From positions 1 to 64,000 of the forward strand of contig CAUCQW010000006.1 of assembly GCA_958445065.1 (NCBI GenBank): a DNA stretch of 64,000 nucleotides, written 5' to 3'. A program made the translations under genes and the position numbers. Below, one piece after another: positions 43,639 through 50,725 of the stretch (position 1 is the stretch's first letter; every line of letters starts with the position of its first letter). This DNA is from an uncultured Collinsella sp. GTDB taxonomy: Bacteria > Actinomycetota > Coriobacteriia > Coriobacteriales > Coriobacteriaceae. Under the pieces are notes generated by a model. That model did not search any database. It saw only the letters and a program-made list of their open reading frames with translations, and was not told the DNA's origin.

Positions 43639-44917
43639 CGCCGAGACCAAGCGCGTCACCTCCATCGCCCGTGCCATCAACTGGAGCTACATGTGGCGCC
43701 GCCTGGCGAGCTACATCTGGCTCGACCTGTGGCTGCTGGTTGCTGCGGCGGCGATCCTCATCTATGGCTATAACCAAACGCTGCCCGACGGCGCGTTTAC
43801 CGCGGGATGGATCCCCGGTGCCGCCGTCCACGGCATGTCGCTGACGCCCGCGCACGGCTGGGACCCCGCCACGCTCACCTATACCGTCGAGCTTGCGCGC
43901 ACCACCAAGACCTTCCCCCTCGCGCAGGACCTCATCGCGCTGTGGCCCCTCTATCTTGTCGTTGCAGGTGGGCAGGTCATCAGCGTGCTCAACATGCTCG
44001 GCGGCGCCCGCCGCGTGCGCCGCACCATGGCACCGCTCAACGACCTGGCCCTGCGCGTAGACGAGCTCAGCCGTATGCAGCTCTCCGGCGGCAAGATGGA
44101 AACGCTGGAGCAGGCCATCGAGCGCGCAAGCGTCGACTCGCCGAGCGTCACCACCGGCGACGCCGACCTGGCGAGCATCGAGGTCGCGCTCAACCGCCTG
44201 CTGCGCCAGATGCAAGAGGCAAAGCTGCAGCAGATGCGCTTTGTCAACGATGCAAGCCACGAGCTACGAACGCCCATCGCGGTGATTCAGGGTTACGTAA
44301 ACATGCTCGACCGCTGGGGCAAAGATGACCCGGACGTGCTGGCGGAATCCATCGCGTCCCTCAAGGCCGAAAGCGAGCATATGCAGGAGCTCGTGGAGCA
44401 GCTGCTGTTTTTGGCGCGCGGCGATGCCGGGCGCACGGTCCTGCGGCGTGCGAATACCAACCTGGCCGCACTGGTCGGCGAGGTATGCGAGGAGTCACAG
44501 ATGATCGATGCCGAGCACACGTATCGGCTGGCTTTTGACGCCTTGCTTGCCAGCGACCCGCGCTGCGACGCGCCCGTCGACGTGGCGCTCGTGAAGCAGG
44601 CTCTGCGCGTGATCGTGCAAAACGCCGCCAAGTATTCGGACGCGGGCACATCCATCTCGTTTGGCGTGACGCCGGATGCGGGCGCGGGCACGATCGACAT
44701 AAGTGTTGAGGACGAGGGCATCGGCATGAACCAGAAATCCGCAGCTCACGCATTCGAACGGTTCTACCGCGCCGACAACGCGCGCGATGCCGGCGCGCAG
44801 GGCTCGGGTCTGGGGCTCGCCATCGCCAAGTGGATCGTCGACAGCCACGGCGGCGTCATCGGTGTGACCTCAGTCGAGGGCGTCGGCAGCCGCTTTACGA
44901 TTCGCCTGCCACGATAG
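43622..44917 (+). CDS. HisKA sensor histidine kinase
   Basis: This 431-residue kinase has two membrane helices (about 25-50 and 105-125) with a short external loop between them. The H-box is NDASHELRTPIAVI near residue 215. The N-box contains QNAAKYSD, and EDEGIGM, FERFYR and GSGLGLAIAKWIV are the ATPase motifs. The ATG at 43622 overlaps the response regulator stop. It is the last gene before a terminator. Confidence 0.92.
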   Translation: MSAARNAETKRVTSIARAINWSYMWRRLASYIWLDLWLLVAAAAILIYGYNQTLPDGAFTAGWIPGAAVHGMSLTPAHGWDPATLTYTVELARTTKTFPLAQDLIALWPLYLVVAGGQVISVLNMLGGARRVRRTMAPLNDLALRVDELSRMQLSGGKMETLEQAIERASVDSPSVTTGDADLASIEVALNRLLRQMQEAKLQQMRFVNDASHELRTPIAVIQGYVNMLDRWGKDDPDVLAESIASLKAESEHMQELVEQLLFLARGDAGRTVLRRANTNLAALVGEVCEESQMIDAEHTYRLAFDALLASDPRCDAPVDVALVKQALRVIVQNAAKYSDAGTSISFGVTPDAGAGTIDISVEDEGIGMNQKSAAHAFERFYRADNARDAGAQGSGLGLAIAKWIVDSHGGVIGVTSVEGVGSRFTIRLPR

Positions 44918-44936
44918 AAAGCCCCTCGGCATAAAT

Positions 44937-44971
44937 AAAGGGATAAGGCCATGCGGCCCTATCCCTTTTTG
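44937..44971 (+). terminator. Terminator after the kinase gene
   Basis: aaagggat(a)aggcc pairs with ggcc(ct)atccctttt and ends in a T run. It is 20 bp after the kinase stop and also lies between convergent genes. Confidence 0.85.
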
Positions 44972-44992
44972 CTAGCTATAGCAGCTTGTGCG

Positions 44993-45367
44993 CTACTCGC
45001 GGCACAGATGCACGGCGAAGCCGGCGAACTCGCGCTTAAAGTACACGAGTTTGGTGCCGCCGTCGGGCAGCAGCACGCGCGACTCCTCGTTGACCTCGAG
45101 TCCGCGCTCGGCAAACCACTTCTCAGCTGCATCGATGTCGTTAACGGCAAAGCCGATGTGGCCCTTGGTGCCACGACCGTTCTGCTTCATGATCTCGACC
45201 AGCGAATCGTTGAAGTACGAAACCGGGGTCTCGATGACGGGCAGGCCCATCATCGTCGAGAACAGCTCCGCGATCTCCAGGGCGTCTGCCGGGTCGGTGG
45301 CGTTAATGCCCACATGGGCAACGCGCATGCCAAAGAGCTCGACCGGATTGGCGTTCTGCTCATTCAT
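44993..45367 (-). CDS. VOC superfamily (glyoxalase-like) protein
   Basis: This 124-residue protein has paired beta-alpha-beta-beta-beta modules: MRVAHVGINATDPADALEIAELF at the start and KGHIGFAVNDIDAAEKWF near residue 70. It ends FKREFAGFAVHLCRE. Metal ligands of the VOC fold would be the histidine of HVGINA, the histidine of GHIGFA and terminal residues. It lies 11 bp after an orphan PTS IIB gene on the same strand, so a link to sugar metabolism is possible. Confidence 0.75.
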   Translation of the reverse strand: MNEQNANPVELFGMRVAHVGINATDPADALEIAELFSTMMGLPVIETPVSYFNDSLVEIMKQNGRGTKGHIGFAVNDIDAAEKWFAERGLEVNEESRVLLPDGGTKLVYFKREFAGFAVHLCRE

Positions 45368-45378
45368 ACAGTCAGCGC

Positions 45379-45666
45379 CTACTGAGCCATGACGTCGAGA
45401 ACGGCCTTCTCGGCAGCGACGCGGTTCATGCCAGTCATGAAGGGCACGCCGCTCACGTACGGGCAGGTGAGGCCCTCGGGGGCAACGGTGGTGGCGATCA
45501 GCAGGTCGGCGCCCTCGTCGCAGTAATCCTTGGCCTCGGAGATGGCGCACTGCACGATCTCGTACTTGTCGGCATAACCGTTGGCGTCGAGCAGAGTAGC
45601 GACCTTCTGGGCAACGAGCGTGGAAGTAGCAGCGCCAGCACCGCAAGCCAAAACGATCTTCTTCAT
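45379..45666 (-). CDS. Orphan PTS IIB protein (galactitol-type)
   Basis: This 95-residue protein starts MKKIVLACGAGAATSTLV, the phosphocysteine loop of GatB-like IIB domains, followed by strands DLLIATTVAPEGL and VPFMTGMNRV. No IIA or IIC gene is nearby, so it either serves a distant permease or is regulatory. It is followed by the VOC gene. Confidence 0.88.
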   Translation of the reverse strand: MKKIVLACGAGAATSTLVAQKVATLLDANGYADKYEIVQCAISEAKDYCDEGADLLIATTVAPEGLTCPYVSGVPFMTGMNRVAAEKAVLDVMAQ

Positions 45667-45829
45667 AGGTAATGTCTCCCTTCATGGTTTACTTTAGGTA
45701 AGTGTACCGCAGCGAGCGATGGCACTCGGCCTCGATGAGCTTTTATGCCAGTTTGCTTGCGCGCTGCGTATAATACATCTAGTACGTGTTGTCATACCGC
45801 TCGCTTTATGAGCGACTAAGGACCCTAAT

Positions 45830-46453
45830 ATGCCCGATTCCCGCACCCTCTGGACCGCCGTCGTTATCATCTGCATCGCCGTGTCGGTGTTCTTTAGCGT
45901 CAAAAAACGCACCACGTTTAAGCGCCTGCAGCAGCTTATGGCTGCCAAGCAGTGGGACGAGTTCGATCGTTTGCTCGACGGCAAACTCACCAGCATGCTG
46001 TACCCGCGCTACAACCGCGACTACCTGCGTCTGAACTCCTATCTGCTGCGCGAGGACCACGAGCGCGCCAGCGAGATGTTCGACCTACTGCTGGGACTCA
46101 ACCTCCCCAAGATGCAGCGCGTCGACTTGGTGATTAAGGCCTTTAACTACTATGTTGGCCAGGAGGACCGCAAAAAGTCCAAAGAGCTGTTGCACGAGAT
46201 CAAGGGCTTTGAGGGCGGTCAGGCCGAGGCAGTTGCGCACGAGTGTCAGCTGATGTACGACACGATGATCCTCAAGCGCCACAACGACATTCCCGAGCTG
46301 GAGCGCATGCTCGAGGATGTCGGCGACGACCCGGTCAAGCGCTGCCGCTTGGAGTACCTGCTAGCCCTGCAGTACCAGAACAAGGGCGACGAAGCCAAGT
46401 TCCAGGAGTTCCTGGAGAAGTCGGGCCAACACTCGATGGCCGTCAACGCGTAA
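45830..46453 (+). CDS. Membrane-anchored TPR-like protein of unknown function
   Basis: One N-terminal membrane helix (LWTAVVIICIAVSVFFSV, residues 7-24) anchors about 180 residues of alpha-helical repeats resembling tetratricopeptides, for example DEFDRLLDGKLTS and HERASEMFDLLLGLN. The ATG follows taaggaccctaat. tataat at 45769-45774 is a possible -10 box. It precedes tRNA-Leu on the same strand. Confidence 0.65.
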   Translation: MPDSRTLWTAVVIICIAVSVFFSVKKRTTFKRLQQLMAAKQWDEFDRLLDGKLTSMLYPRYNRDYLRLNSYLLREDHERASEMFDLLLGLNLPKMQRVDLVIKAFNYYVGQEDRKKSKELLHEIKGFEGGQAEAVAHECQLMYDTMILKRHNDIPELERMLEDVGDDPVKRCRLEYLLALQYQNKGDEAKFQEFLEKSGQHSMAVNA

Positions 46454-46484
46454 CGGACGGCTTGTGCTAGACTTCTAGTCTCAC

Positions 46485-46569
46485 GGGGGCGTGGCGGAAT
46501 TGGCATACGCAGGAGACTTAAAATCTCTCGCCGCAAGGATTGTGGGTTCGAGTCCCACCGCCCCTACCA
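46485..46569 (+). tRNA. tRNA-Leu (UAA anticodon)
   Basis: This 85-nt gene has acceptor ggggg cg / cgcccct, encoded CCA, anticodon loop cttaaaa with anticodon UAA, a long variable arm, and T-arm gtgggttcgagtcccac. The 3' half (from 46513) is duplicated at 52149-52209, so this gene is the insertion site of the integrative element. A terminator supplied by the element follows. Confidence 0.95.
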
Positions 46570-46573
46570 TATG
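46513..46573 (+). repeat. Left attachment site (61-bp direct repeat)
   Basis: The 61 bases from gagacttaaa to ccatatg are identical to 52149-52209. They span the anticodon arm, variable arm, T-arm and acceptor end of tRNA-Leu plus four further bases. The tRNA copy at this side is complete, so integration leaves the gene functional. Confidence 0.92.
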
Positions 46574-46581
46574 ACGAAATG

Positions 46582-46618
46582 GCAGCTCAGAGCATCTAAT
46601 CACTCTGGGCTGCTTTTT
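46582..46618 (+). terminator. Element-supplied terminator after tRNA-Leu
   Basis: gcagctcagag pairs with ctctgggctgc around a 10-base loop and is followed by ttttt. It lies 12 bp after the tRNA. The original chromosomal terminator now sits beyond attR at 52217-52256. Confidence 0.85.
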
Positions 46619-46632
46619 GTTTCAGTTTCGTT

Positions 46633-46667
46633 CTCGGTACCATTGGTACCGAATCTGGTACCGAATC
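46633..46667 (+). promoter_or_regulatory. Left arm site of the integrative element
   Basis: ctcggtaccattggtacc is followed by gaatctggtaccgaatc. The first 18 bases match 51993-52010 exactly, and the cggtaccgaatc half recurs there too. Ggtacc palindromes at both ends fit integrase or excisionase arm-type sites; this role is inferred. Confidence 0.5.
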
Positions 46668-46714
46668 AGCTCAGGAATCACCTTCACGCCCCAAATCGAG
46701 TGAAAGGACTGGGC

Positions 46715-46993
46715 ATGAGCAAGAGACACAACAAGAGGACCCCACTGACTGAGGACGAACGCAAGCTGTTGGCTAGCTACCGCGAGCTAAGCCCCGAGGA
46801 CAGGCGGGACCTCGTTGGATGGGCCGAGCATCTGGCGCTCAACACGGTGCGGCTCAACGGCATCCGCGACGCCTACCGCAGGTGCAACTCACACCGCCGC
46901 GAACTCATAGCCGTGTACGCAAATGAGCAGATGGAGCTGAGCGGCATGGAGAGGCGGGGCGAACACGTCCCGTTCACGTCCAGTGAGGACTAG
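46715..46993 (+). CDS. Element protein of unknown function (92 aa)
   Basis: The ATG follows gtgaaaggactgggc. The product is basic and helical (TEDERKLLASYRELSPEDR then a C-terminal helix), with no motif I recognise. The frame extends upstream to 46571 over the element end, but that part includes the arm-site repeats and terminator and is unlikely to be translated. Confidence 0.5.
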   Translation: MSKRHNKRTPLTEDERKLLASYRELSPEDRRDLVGWAEHLALNTVRLNGIRDAYRRCNSHRRELIAVYANEQMELSGMERRGEHVPFTSSED

Positions 46994-47038
46994 AATCGAG
47001 TCAACCGCTATCGCAACAGGAAAGGAAGGTCGATAGCC

Positions 47039-47131
47039 ATGAAGGGCACGCTTTGGATTTACCTGCTCGGGATTGTCCTCGCCCCGGTCATTCTCCCGAT
47101 TGTCGTCCTCAGGTTCCTGCTCGCAAAGTAG
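47039..47131 (+). CDS. Small hydrophobic peptide (30 aa)
   Basis: The ATG at 47039 follows ggaaaggaaggtcgatagcc. The peptide is one membrane-spanning helix: MKGTLWIYLLGIVLAPVILP and a short basic end. Good ribosome site and codon use support it; the function is unknown. Small single-helix proteins in such elements can be toxins or membrane modulators, which cannot be decided here. Confidence 0.5.
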   Translation: MKGTLWIYLLGIVLAPVILPIVVLRFLLAK

Positions 47132-47311
47132 GCGGGCAGCGCCCGACCCCACCGGACAGGTGCCAGCGCCCCGGCATGGGCGCTACTAAGCCCCTCGGGG
47201 ACGCGCGAAAACAAAAAGGCTTATCGGACGCATTGGGCACAGTGGCAGCGCGTTGAAGTGCCCAATGGCGACCAAATCCGTTACCGGATCGATTGCGAAC
47301 AGGAGTTCAGC

Positions 47312-48058
47312 ATGATGGATAAGATTAGACCGATTCTCTGGGTGCTGGTTTTCCCAGCTTGCTGGTACATCTTTGCACACCACGTAACGGTACTCACTAT
47401 GTTGAACGACCCAGTTGGGCTTGTCAGCTCTTTGTTCATAGTTGTTGTAGCCGTCGACTTCTTCACGTTGCCATTCCAAAATAAAAGGACAACGGATAAC
47501 ACTTCGGAGACGAAGCCGAAGCAGACAACCGACCCTGCTCCGTATCGGATGCCCCGTAGCAAGGAGCTAAACGACCTGCTTCTCGTCTACAACGCCAAAA
47601 GGCCTAACGGCATGACGGTGACAGAGCTTAACAGCCTGTACGCGCTCACCGCACAATCCGGTGAGAAGGTAGACGAGACAATCAGTAAGATTCACAGAGA
47701 AGTGAAATACGAACGAGACCGCCGTAAGAACGTAACGCCCCAGCCCCTTGGGTCAAGCGCCGAAAAGGGCTACGCCCCTGCACACTCGAACGCAGAACTC
47801 AACCGTGCAGCGCTCGACACGACCCCCGAGAAGGTGAAGAAGGCCCAGCGCAAGGCCGGACTCCGCTGCCCCAAGTGCGACTCAACCGACGTAACGTTCC
47901 TGAACAACACGTCGAAGTCCACGAGCGCTGGAAAGGCGCTCATTGGCGCCGAACTGTTCCGCCTTGAGGGCATGGTGGTCGGTGCCGCGATGGGCAGGAA
48001 GGGAAAGCGCGAGTACCTTTGCAACCACTGCGGCAAGCGGTACTCGGTGAGGAACTAG
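47312..48058 (+). CDS. Membrane protein with C-terminal zinc ribbon
   Basis: Two hydrophobic helices (ILWVLVFPACWYIFAHHV and a second around VGLVSSLFIVVVAVDFF) occupy the first 60 residues. A charged cytoplasmic region follows, and a C-terminal ribbon with CPKCDSTDV and CNHCGKRY. The ATG at 47312 follows acaggagttcagc; the frame opens earlier at 47258. The 180 bp before it contain a hairpin ttgggcac / gtgcccaa and no gene. The function is unknown. Confidence 0.55.
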   Translation: MMDKIRPILWVLVFPACWYIFAHHVTVLTMLNDPVGLVSSLFIVVVAVDFFTLPFQNKRTTDNTSETKPKQTTDPAPYRMPRSKELNDLLLVYNAKRPNGMTVTELNSLYALTAQSGEKVDETISKIHREVKYERDRRKNVTPQPLGSSAEKGYAPAHSNAELNRAALDTTPEKVKKAQRKAGLRCPKCDSTDVTFLNNTSKSTSAGKALIGAELFRLEGMVVGAAMGRKGKREYLCNHCGKRYSVRN

Positions 48059-48104
48059 AGGGCAGGGCGCAGGCTATAAACCGCGCCCGGAGAACGAAAA
48101 CAAA

Positions 48105-48136
48105 AAGGCCGCAAGGGTTCGCTCCCCTGCGGCCTT
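48105..48136 (+). terminator. Terminator between convergent element genes
   Basis: aaggccgcaggg-type arms (aaggccgcaaggg / cccctgcggcctt) pair around a short loop, with a run of A on the left and ttctc on the right. It lies between the plus-strand gene ending at 48058 and the minus-strand gene ending at 48139. Confidence 0.7.
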
Positions 48137-48138
48137 CT

Positions 48139-48507
48139 CTATGTCGCGGCGTCGTATTCCCTGAACGCCCTGTACGCTATCTTCTTGCACTTGTCGTAGG
48201 CTATGCCGATCCTCGCGCTCAGGTCATGCCAGTCCTCGCCCTCTAGGTAGTGGGCAGTTATGACCTCGACCGCCCTCTCGCCGACTGTCGGGGCCATCTC
48301 GCGCATGTCGGCGTAGGCGCGGTCCAGTACCTCCTCCTGCCTCCCCATGCAGTAGAGCGCCCTCTCCCTCCTCGGGTCTCCCTCGGGGCGCATGAGGTCT
48401 ATCTTTCGCCGCGTTTTCTGCCGCTCCATGTCGAGCGCCACGAACCAGTAGAGCCTGAACTGCGCCAGCGTCGGGCTAATCTCTCCCCGCCTCAGTATCG
48501 AAACCAC
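48139..48507 (-). CDS. Sigma-like or ArpU/DUF1492-like helix-turn-helix protein
   Basis: This 122-residue protein has a helical N-terminus and a C-terminal segment VGERAVEVITAHYLEGEDWHDLSARIGIAYDKCKKIAYRAF. That resembles the region 4 of phage-type regulators: a conserved (Y/H).E....W..I......S....K pattern. Such proteins act as late gene activators in phages and elements. The start is GTG at 48507 with ggggtg before it. This assignment is moderate. Confidence 0.55.
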   Translation of the reverse strand: MVSILRRGEISPTLAQFRLYWFVALDMERQKTRRKIDLMRPEGDPRRERALYCMGRQEEVLDRAYADMREMAPTVGERAVEVITAHYLEGEDWHDLSARIGIAYDKCKKIAYRAFREYDAAT

Positions 48508-48829
48508 CCCAAGAGCGAATCGGTCGGCTATTCGGAAATGCCCCTGAGAGCCGCGGGGACAGCCGATAAGGGCCGTCTGGCATCTGGCGTGAGTAACTTA
48601 GGCACCGTGTCCGTTCTAAAGCTTAAAAAGAGCATCTGAGAGCCTTAGACGGCATATCCGCAGGTTATCGCATATGCGTCAGTCACGGCAGGCGCGTCAC
48701 GCTGGGCAGTTATATACTAACCCCCTCAGCGGCAGCGGTACTTAAAAATATGCTACGATTCAAGCAGCAATTTCTGTCCCGAGCAGCGGGGCGCTGTCGG
48801 CGCGGCCCTACCTCCCGCGCCGCGCCTTT
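48508..48829. other. Gene-free stretch inside the element
   Basis: This 322-bp stretch has no supported gene. It holds an imperfect hairpin near 48770-48830 (gcgctgtcggcgcgg / ccgcgccgcgcc), and, near 48660-48690, related gcatatccgc and gcatatgcg repeats beside a ttatatactaa patch. It could hold promoters or a replication region; there is no evidence to choose. Confidence 0.35.
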
Positions 48830-49135
48830 CTAGAGGGTCGCGCCCCGCCCTTCCATCCAGTCCGCGAGCCGTTCGGAGAACATGCCAACGACCGAATCGA
48901 ACCACGGCTCGCCGTCCTCGATAACGGTCCTCGTCACGCCCTCGGGGGCGTTGGCCTTCCATGCCCTCCTGCCGCTCTCGGTCGTCAGGTCGTAGACCCC
49001 CGAGTCTCCGGGTTCGTAGACGAGAGCGCCGTCCCCGGCGTAGGCCACGGTCCCCGCCTCAAGCGCCTCCCTGCCGTACTCCTCGACCGTGAGGGCGGCG
49101 TTGACGGCAAGCGTCATCTGGTCAGTCTTTCTCAT
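48830..49135 (-). CDS. Element hypothetical protein (101 aa)
   Basis: This acidic protein has a regular beta-rich middle (YAGDGALVYEPGDSGVYDLT) and ends in MFSERLADWMEGRGATL. The ATG at 49135 overlaps the stop of the gene upstream as ATGA. No family is recognised. Confidence 0.5.
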   Translation of the reverse strand: MRKTDQMTLAVNAALTVEEYGREALEAGTVAYAGDGALVYEPGDSGVYDLTTESGRRAWKANAPEGVTRTVIEDGEPWFDSVVGMFSERLADWMEGRGATL

Positions 49136-49401
49136 TGCTTATTTTCCTCTTTGCACTTCAGGATCGAAGGTTCGGGGAAACAACGCTCGACCTCATATTC
49201 CTCGGGCGGTTTTCCGTATGTTTGTACTCCGCAGTTCGGACATTTAACGAGAATTTGGCCCATGCCATCGATGAACCCGACAGGCTCCTTTGCCACTTCC
49301 CCGCACTTCGGGCAAGGGACGTGGAACCAAGCAACGCCCGTCTCGAAAAGCGATTCGCTGCCGTTCGTTCCGTAGCCCGTAGTCCTCTTGCCATTAGCCA
49401 A
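49132..49401 (-). CDS. Element zinc-ribbon protein (89 aa)
   Basis: This 89-residue protein has two CxxC pairs, VPCPKCGEVAK and VKCPNCGVQT, forming a zinc ribbon. It ends CKEENKQ. The frame lies wholly within the 3' half of the gene at 49158-49925 but in a different frame. The zinc-ribbon pattern argues that this frame is the coding one here. Its start codon has only a weak ribosome site. Confidence 0.45.
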   Translation of the reverse strand: MANGKRTTGYGTNGSESLFETGVAWFHVPCPKCGEVAKEPVGFIDGMGQILVKCPNCGVQTYGKPPEEYEVERCFPEPSILKCKEENKQ

Positions 49402-49925
49402 TGGCCTTGTAGGGCCATGGCTAATGGCTTGTGGCTCATGGCTAGTAGTTGGTAGCTTATAGCTATGTAAGGGCTGAACCCCATCTGGTACGGGGTTGGG
49501 TACGGGGCTGGGAACGGGGTCTGGTACGGGTTGGGTACCCCCTCGCCATCAGCGGGAATGGTGCCGTTGCGACCGTCAACCCATGCCTCTAGGCTTGAGT
49601 CCTCTCCGGTATCGCTCTTTGCGAAGGACTGCCTTCTGGCATCGCTGAGCCTCTCGAAGTTCGCGTTGAAATACGCTTTCGGAATGTCATCGAGATAGTC
49701 CGGGGTGACGCCCGTGAACCAATAGTCAACCATTGCCGTGACGTATGCGCAGCGCCATTCCTCGTTCGCGATTTGAAGGGACGTATACCAGTCTTTGAGC
49801 TGAACCTTGTCGAACGCGCAAGGCCCTTTATCAGAGCGGACCCCGCGGGCCTCGCGCATCGCCTTCAGCGCCCTGCCCTTGCGCTCCACCTCGGCGCGAT
49901 ACCCGGCCCTCAGCTCACTATTCAT
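49158..49925 (-). CDS. Element hypothetical protein with repeat-bearing C-terminal half
   Basis: The N-terminal 120 residues (ELRAGYRAEVERKGRALKAM, VKDWYTSLQ-type region and DYLDDIPKAYFNANFERLSD) look like a genuine soluble element protein. Around residue 140 a Pro/Tyr/Gln/Thr run encoded by ggtacggggtt-type repeats begins. The last part is a frame-shifted reading of the zinc-ribbon gene. Either the real gene ends earlier with a frameshift into the zinc-ribbon frame, or the tail is spurious. Confidence 0.45.
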   Translation of the reverse strand: MNSELRAGYRAEVERKGRALKAMREARGVRSDKGPCAFDKVQLKDWYTSLQIANEEWRCAYVTAMVDYWFTGVTPDYLDDIPKAYFNANFERLSDARRQSFAKSDTGEDSSLEAWVDGRNGTIPADGEGVPNPYQTPFPAPYPTPYQMGFSPYIAISYQLLAMSHKPLAMALQGHWLMARGLRATERTAANRFSRRALLGSTSLARSAGKWQRSLSGSSMAWAKFSLNVRTAEYKHTENRPRNMRSSVVSPNLRS

Positions 49926-50271
49926 GGGCATCAGCTGCCACAAGCCTCATGGGGTCTGCCGCCTTCCTCGCGAGCCTTCCGCGCCGCTTGAGTTCGGCAT
50001 TCATGAGTTCGACCCTGTCGGCAAGCCAGTCAGAGCAGCGGACCTCAAGCTCACGTCCGCTGTCGGGCGCGGCAATGCGCAGGATGCAGTCCCCGTCAAC
50101 GTCCTCAGCGGACAGGAGCGCCTGTTCGCGCTCCATGCCAAGCCCGAACGTCCCCATGCCGTAAATGTCGGCGTTGCATAGGGTCGCGCCGTTGAGACAG
50201 CCGACTTTCGCGGCCTCTAGCGGGTCGGCTCCCAGCGACAGCTCAACGACCGCCTTAGTGTTGTTTGCCAT
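49918..50271 (-). CDS. Element hypothetical protein (117 aa)
   Basis: The ATG at 50271 follows aaggtggccctc and starts MANNTKAVVELSLGADP. The stop overlaps the next gene by 8 bp. The chain is helical with a basic C-terminus; no family is recognised. It is immediately downstream of the excisionase-like gene, so co-transcription is likely. Confidence 0.5.
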   Translation of the reverse strand: MANNTKAVVELSLGADPLEAAKVGCLNGATLCNADIYGMGTFGLGMEREQALLSAEDVDGDCILRIAAPDSGRELEVRCSDWLADRVELMNAELKRRGRLARKAADPMRLVAADAHE

Positions 50272-50281
50272 GAGGGCCACC

Positions 50282-50491
50282 TTAGTATCCGAGCATCTTT
50301 AGCGACTCGGGGACGTTGATACGCCACTGCTCGCGGATACGAACTGCCCTGAGCTGCCCATCGCGCACCATGCGATAGACAGTGCTGTAGCTCAACCGCA
50401 GATATGCGGCGAACTCCTCGATGGTCGCGGGGTCGTTGATGTTCTCCTCAGTGATGGGACGAATGGGTTTCCTCGTTTTCTGCTTAGCCAT
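50282..50491 (-). CDS. Excisionase-type MerR/HTH_17 DNA-binding protein
   Basis: This 69-residue protein carries a helix-turn-helix IEEFAAYLRLSYSTVYRMVRDGQLRAVRI, the pattern of excisionase-like HTH_17 domains. It is basic at the N-terminus. The ATG follows aaaggtggccca. It is the first gene of a minus-strand cluster within the element and likely directs integrase toward excision or represses it. Confidence 0.75.
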   Translation of the reverse strand: MAKQKTRKPIRPITEENINDPATIEEFAAYLRLSYSTVYRMVRDGQLRAVRIREQWRINVPESLKMLGY

Positions 50492-50537
50492 TGGGCCACC
50501 TTTCGGTCATGGGCGCTCAGCCCGTTTGTATGCGGTT

Positions 50538-50578
50538 GTGAAGCTTCACGTGAGGAAAGACTAACACCAGTGAGGAAA
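50538..50578. promoter_or_regulatory. Palindrome and two direct repeats upstream of the excisionase gene
   Basis: gtgaagcttcac (50538-50549) is a perfect 12-bp palindrome. It is followed by gtgaggaaa at 50550-50558 and again at 50570-50578, exactly 20 bp apart. These are in the space before the excisionase-type gene and suit operator or Xis binding sites. Confidence 0.5.
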
Positions 50579-50647
50579 CTAGCAGCACGTATCGTTTCCG
50601 CAGTTAAACGCCATAAAACGTATTTCACACCCAGCAAAACCGCCCTA

Positions 50648-50690
50648 AAAAAATAAGGCCGCGAGAAGCAATCGGCTCCTCACGACCTTC
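50648..50690 (-). terminator. Terminator of the integrase gene
   Basis: On the minus strand aaggtcgtgag pairs with ctcgcggcctt (with G-T pairs) and is followed by tattttttt. It is 36 bp after the integrase stop. Confidence 0.75.
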
Positions 50691-50725
50691 ACATTTACTC
50701 TGTTGGCTTGAGAGCAATAACGCCC

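Noticed and set aside
42184..43680. Minus-strand open frame of 498 residues
   Set aside because: It is antisense to the DUF4342 and response regulator genes, which have good starts and clear motifs.
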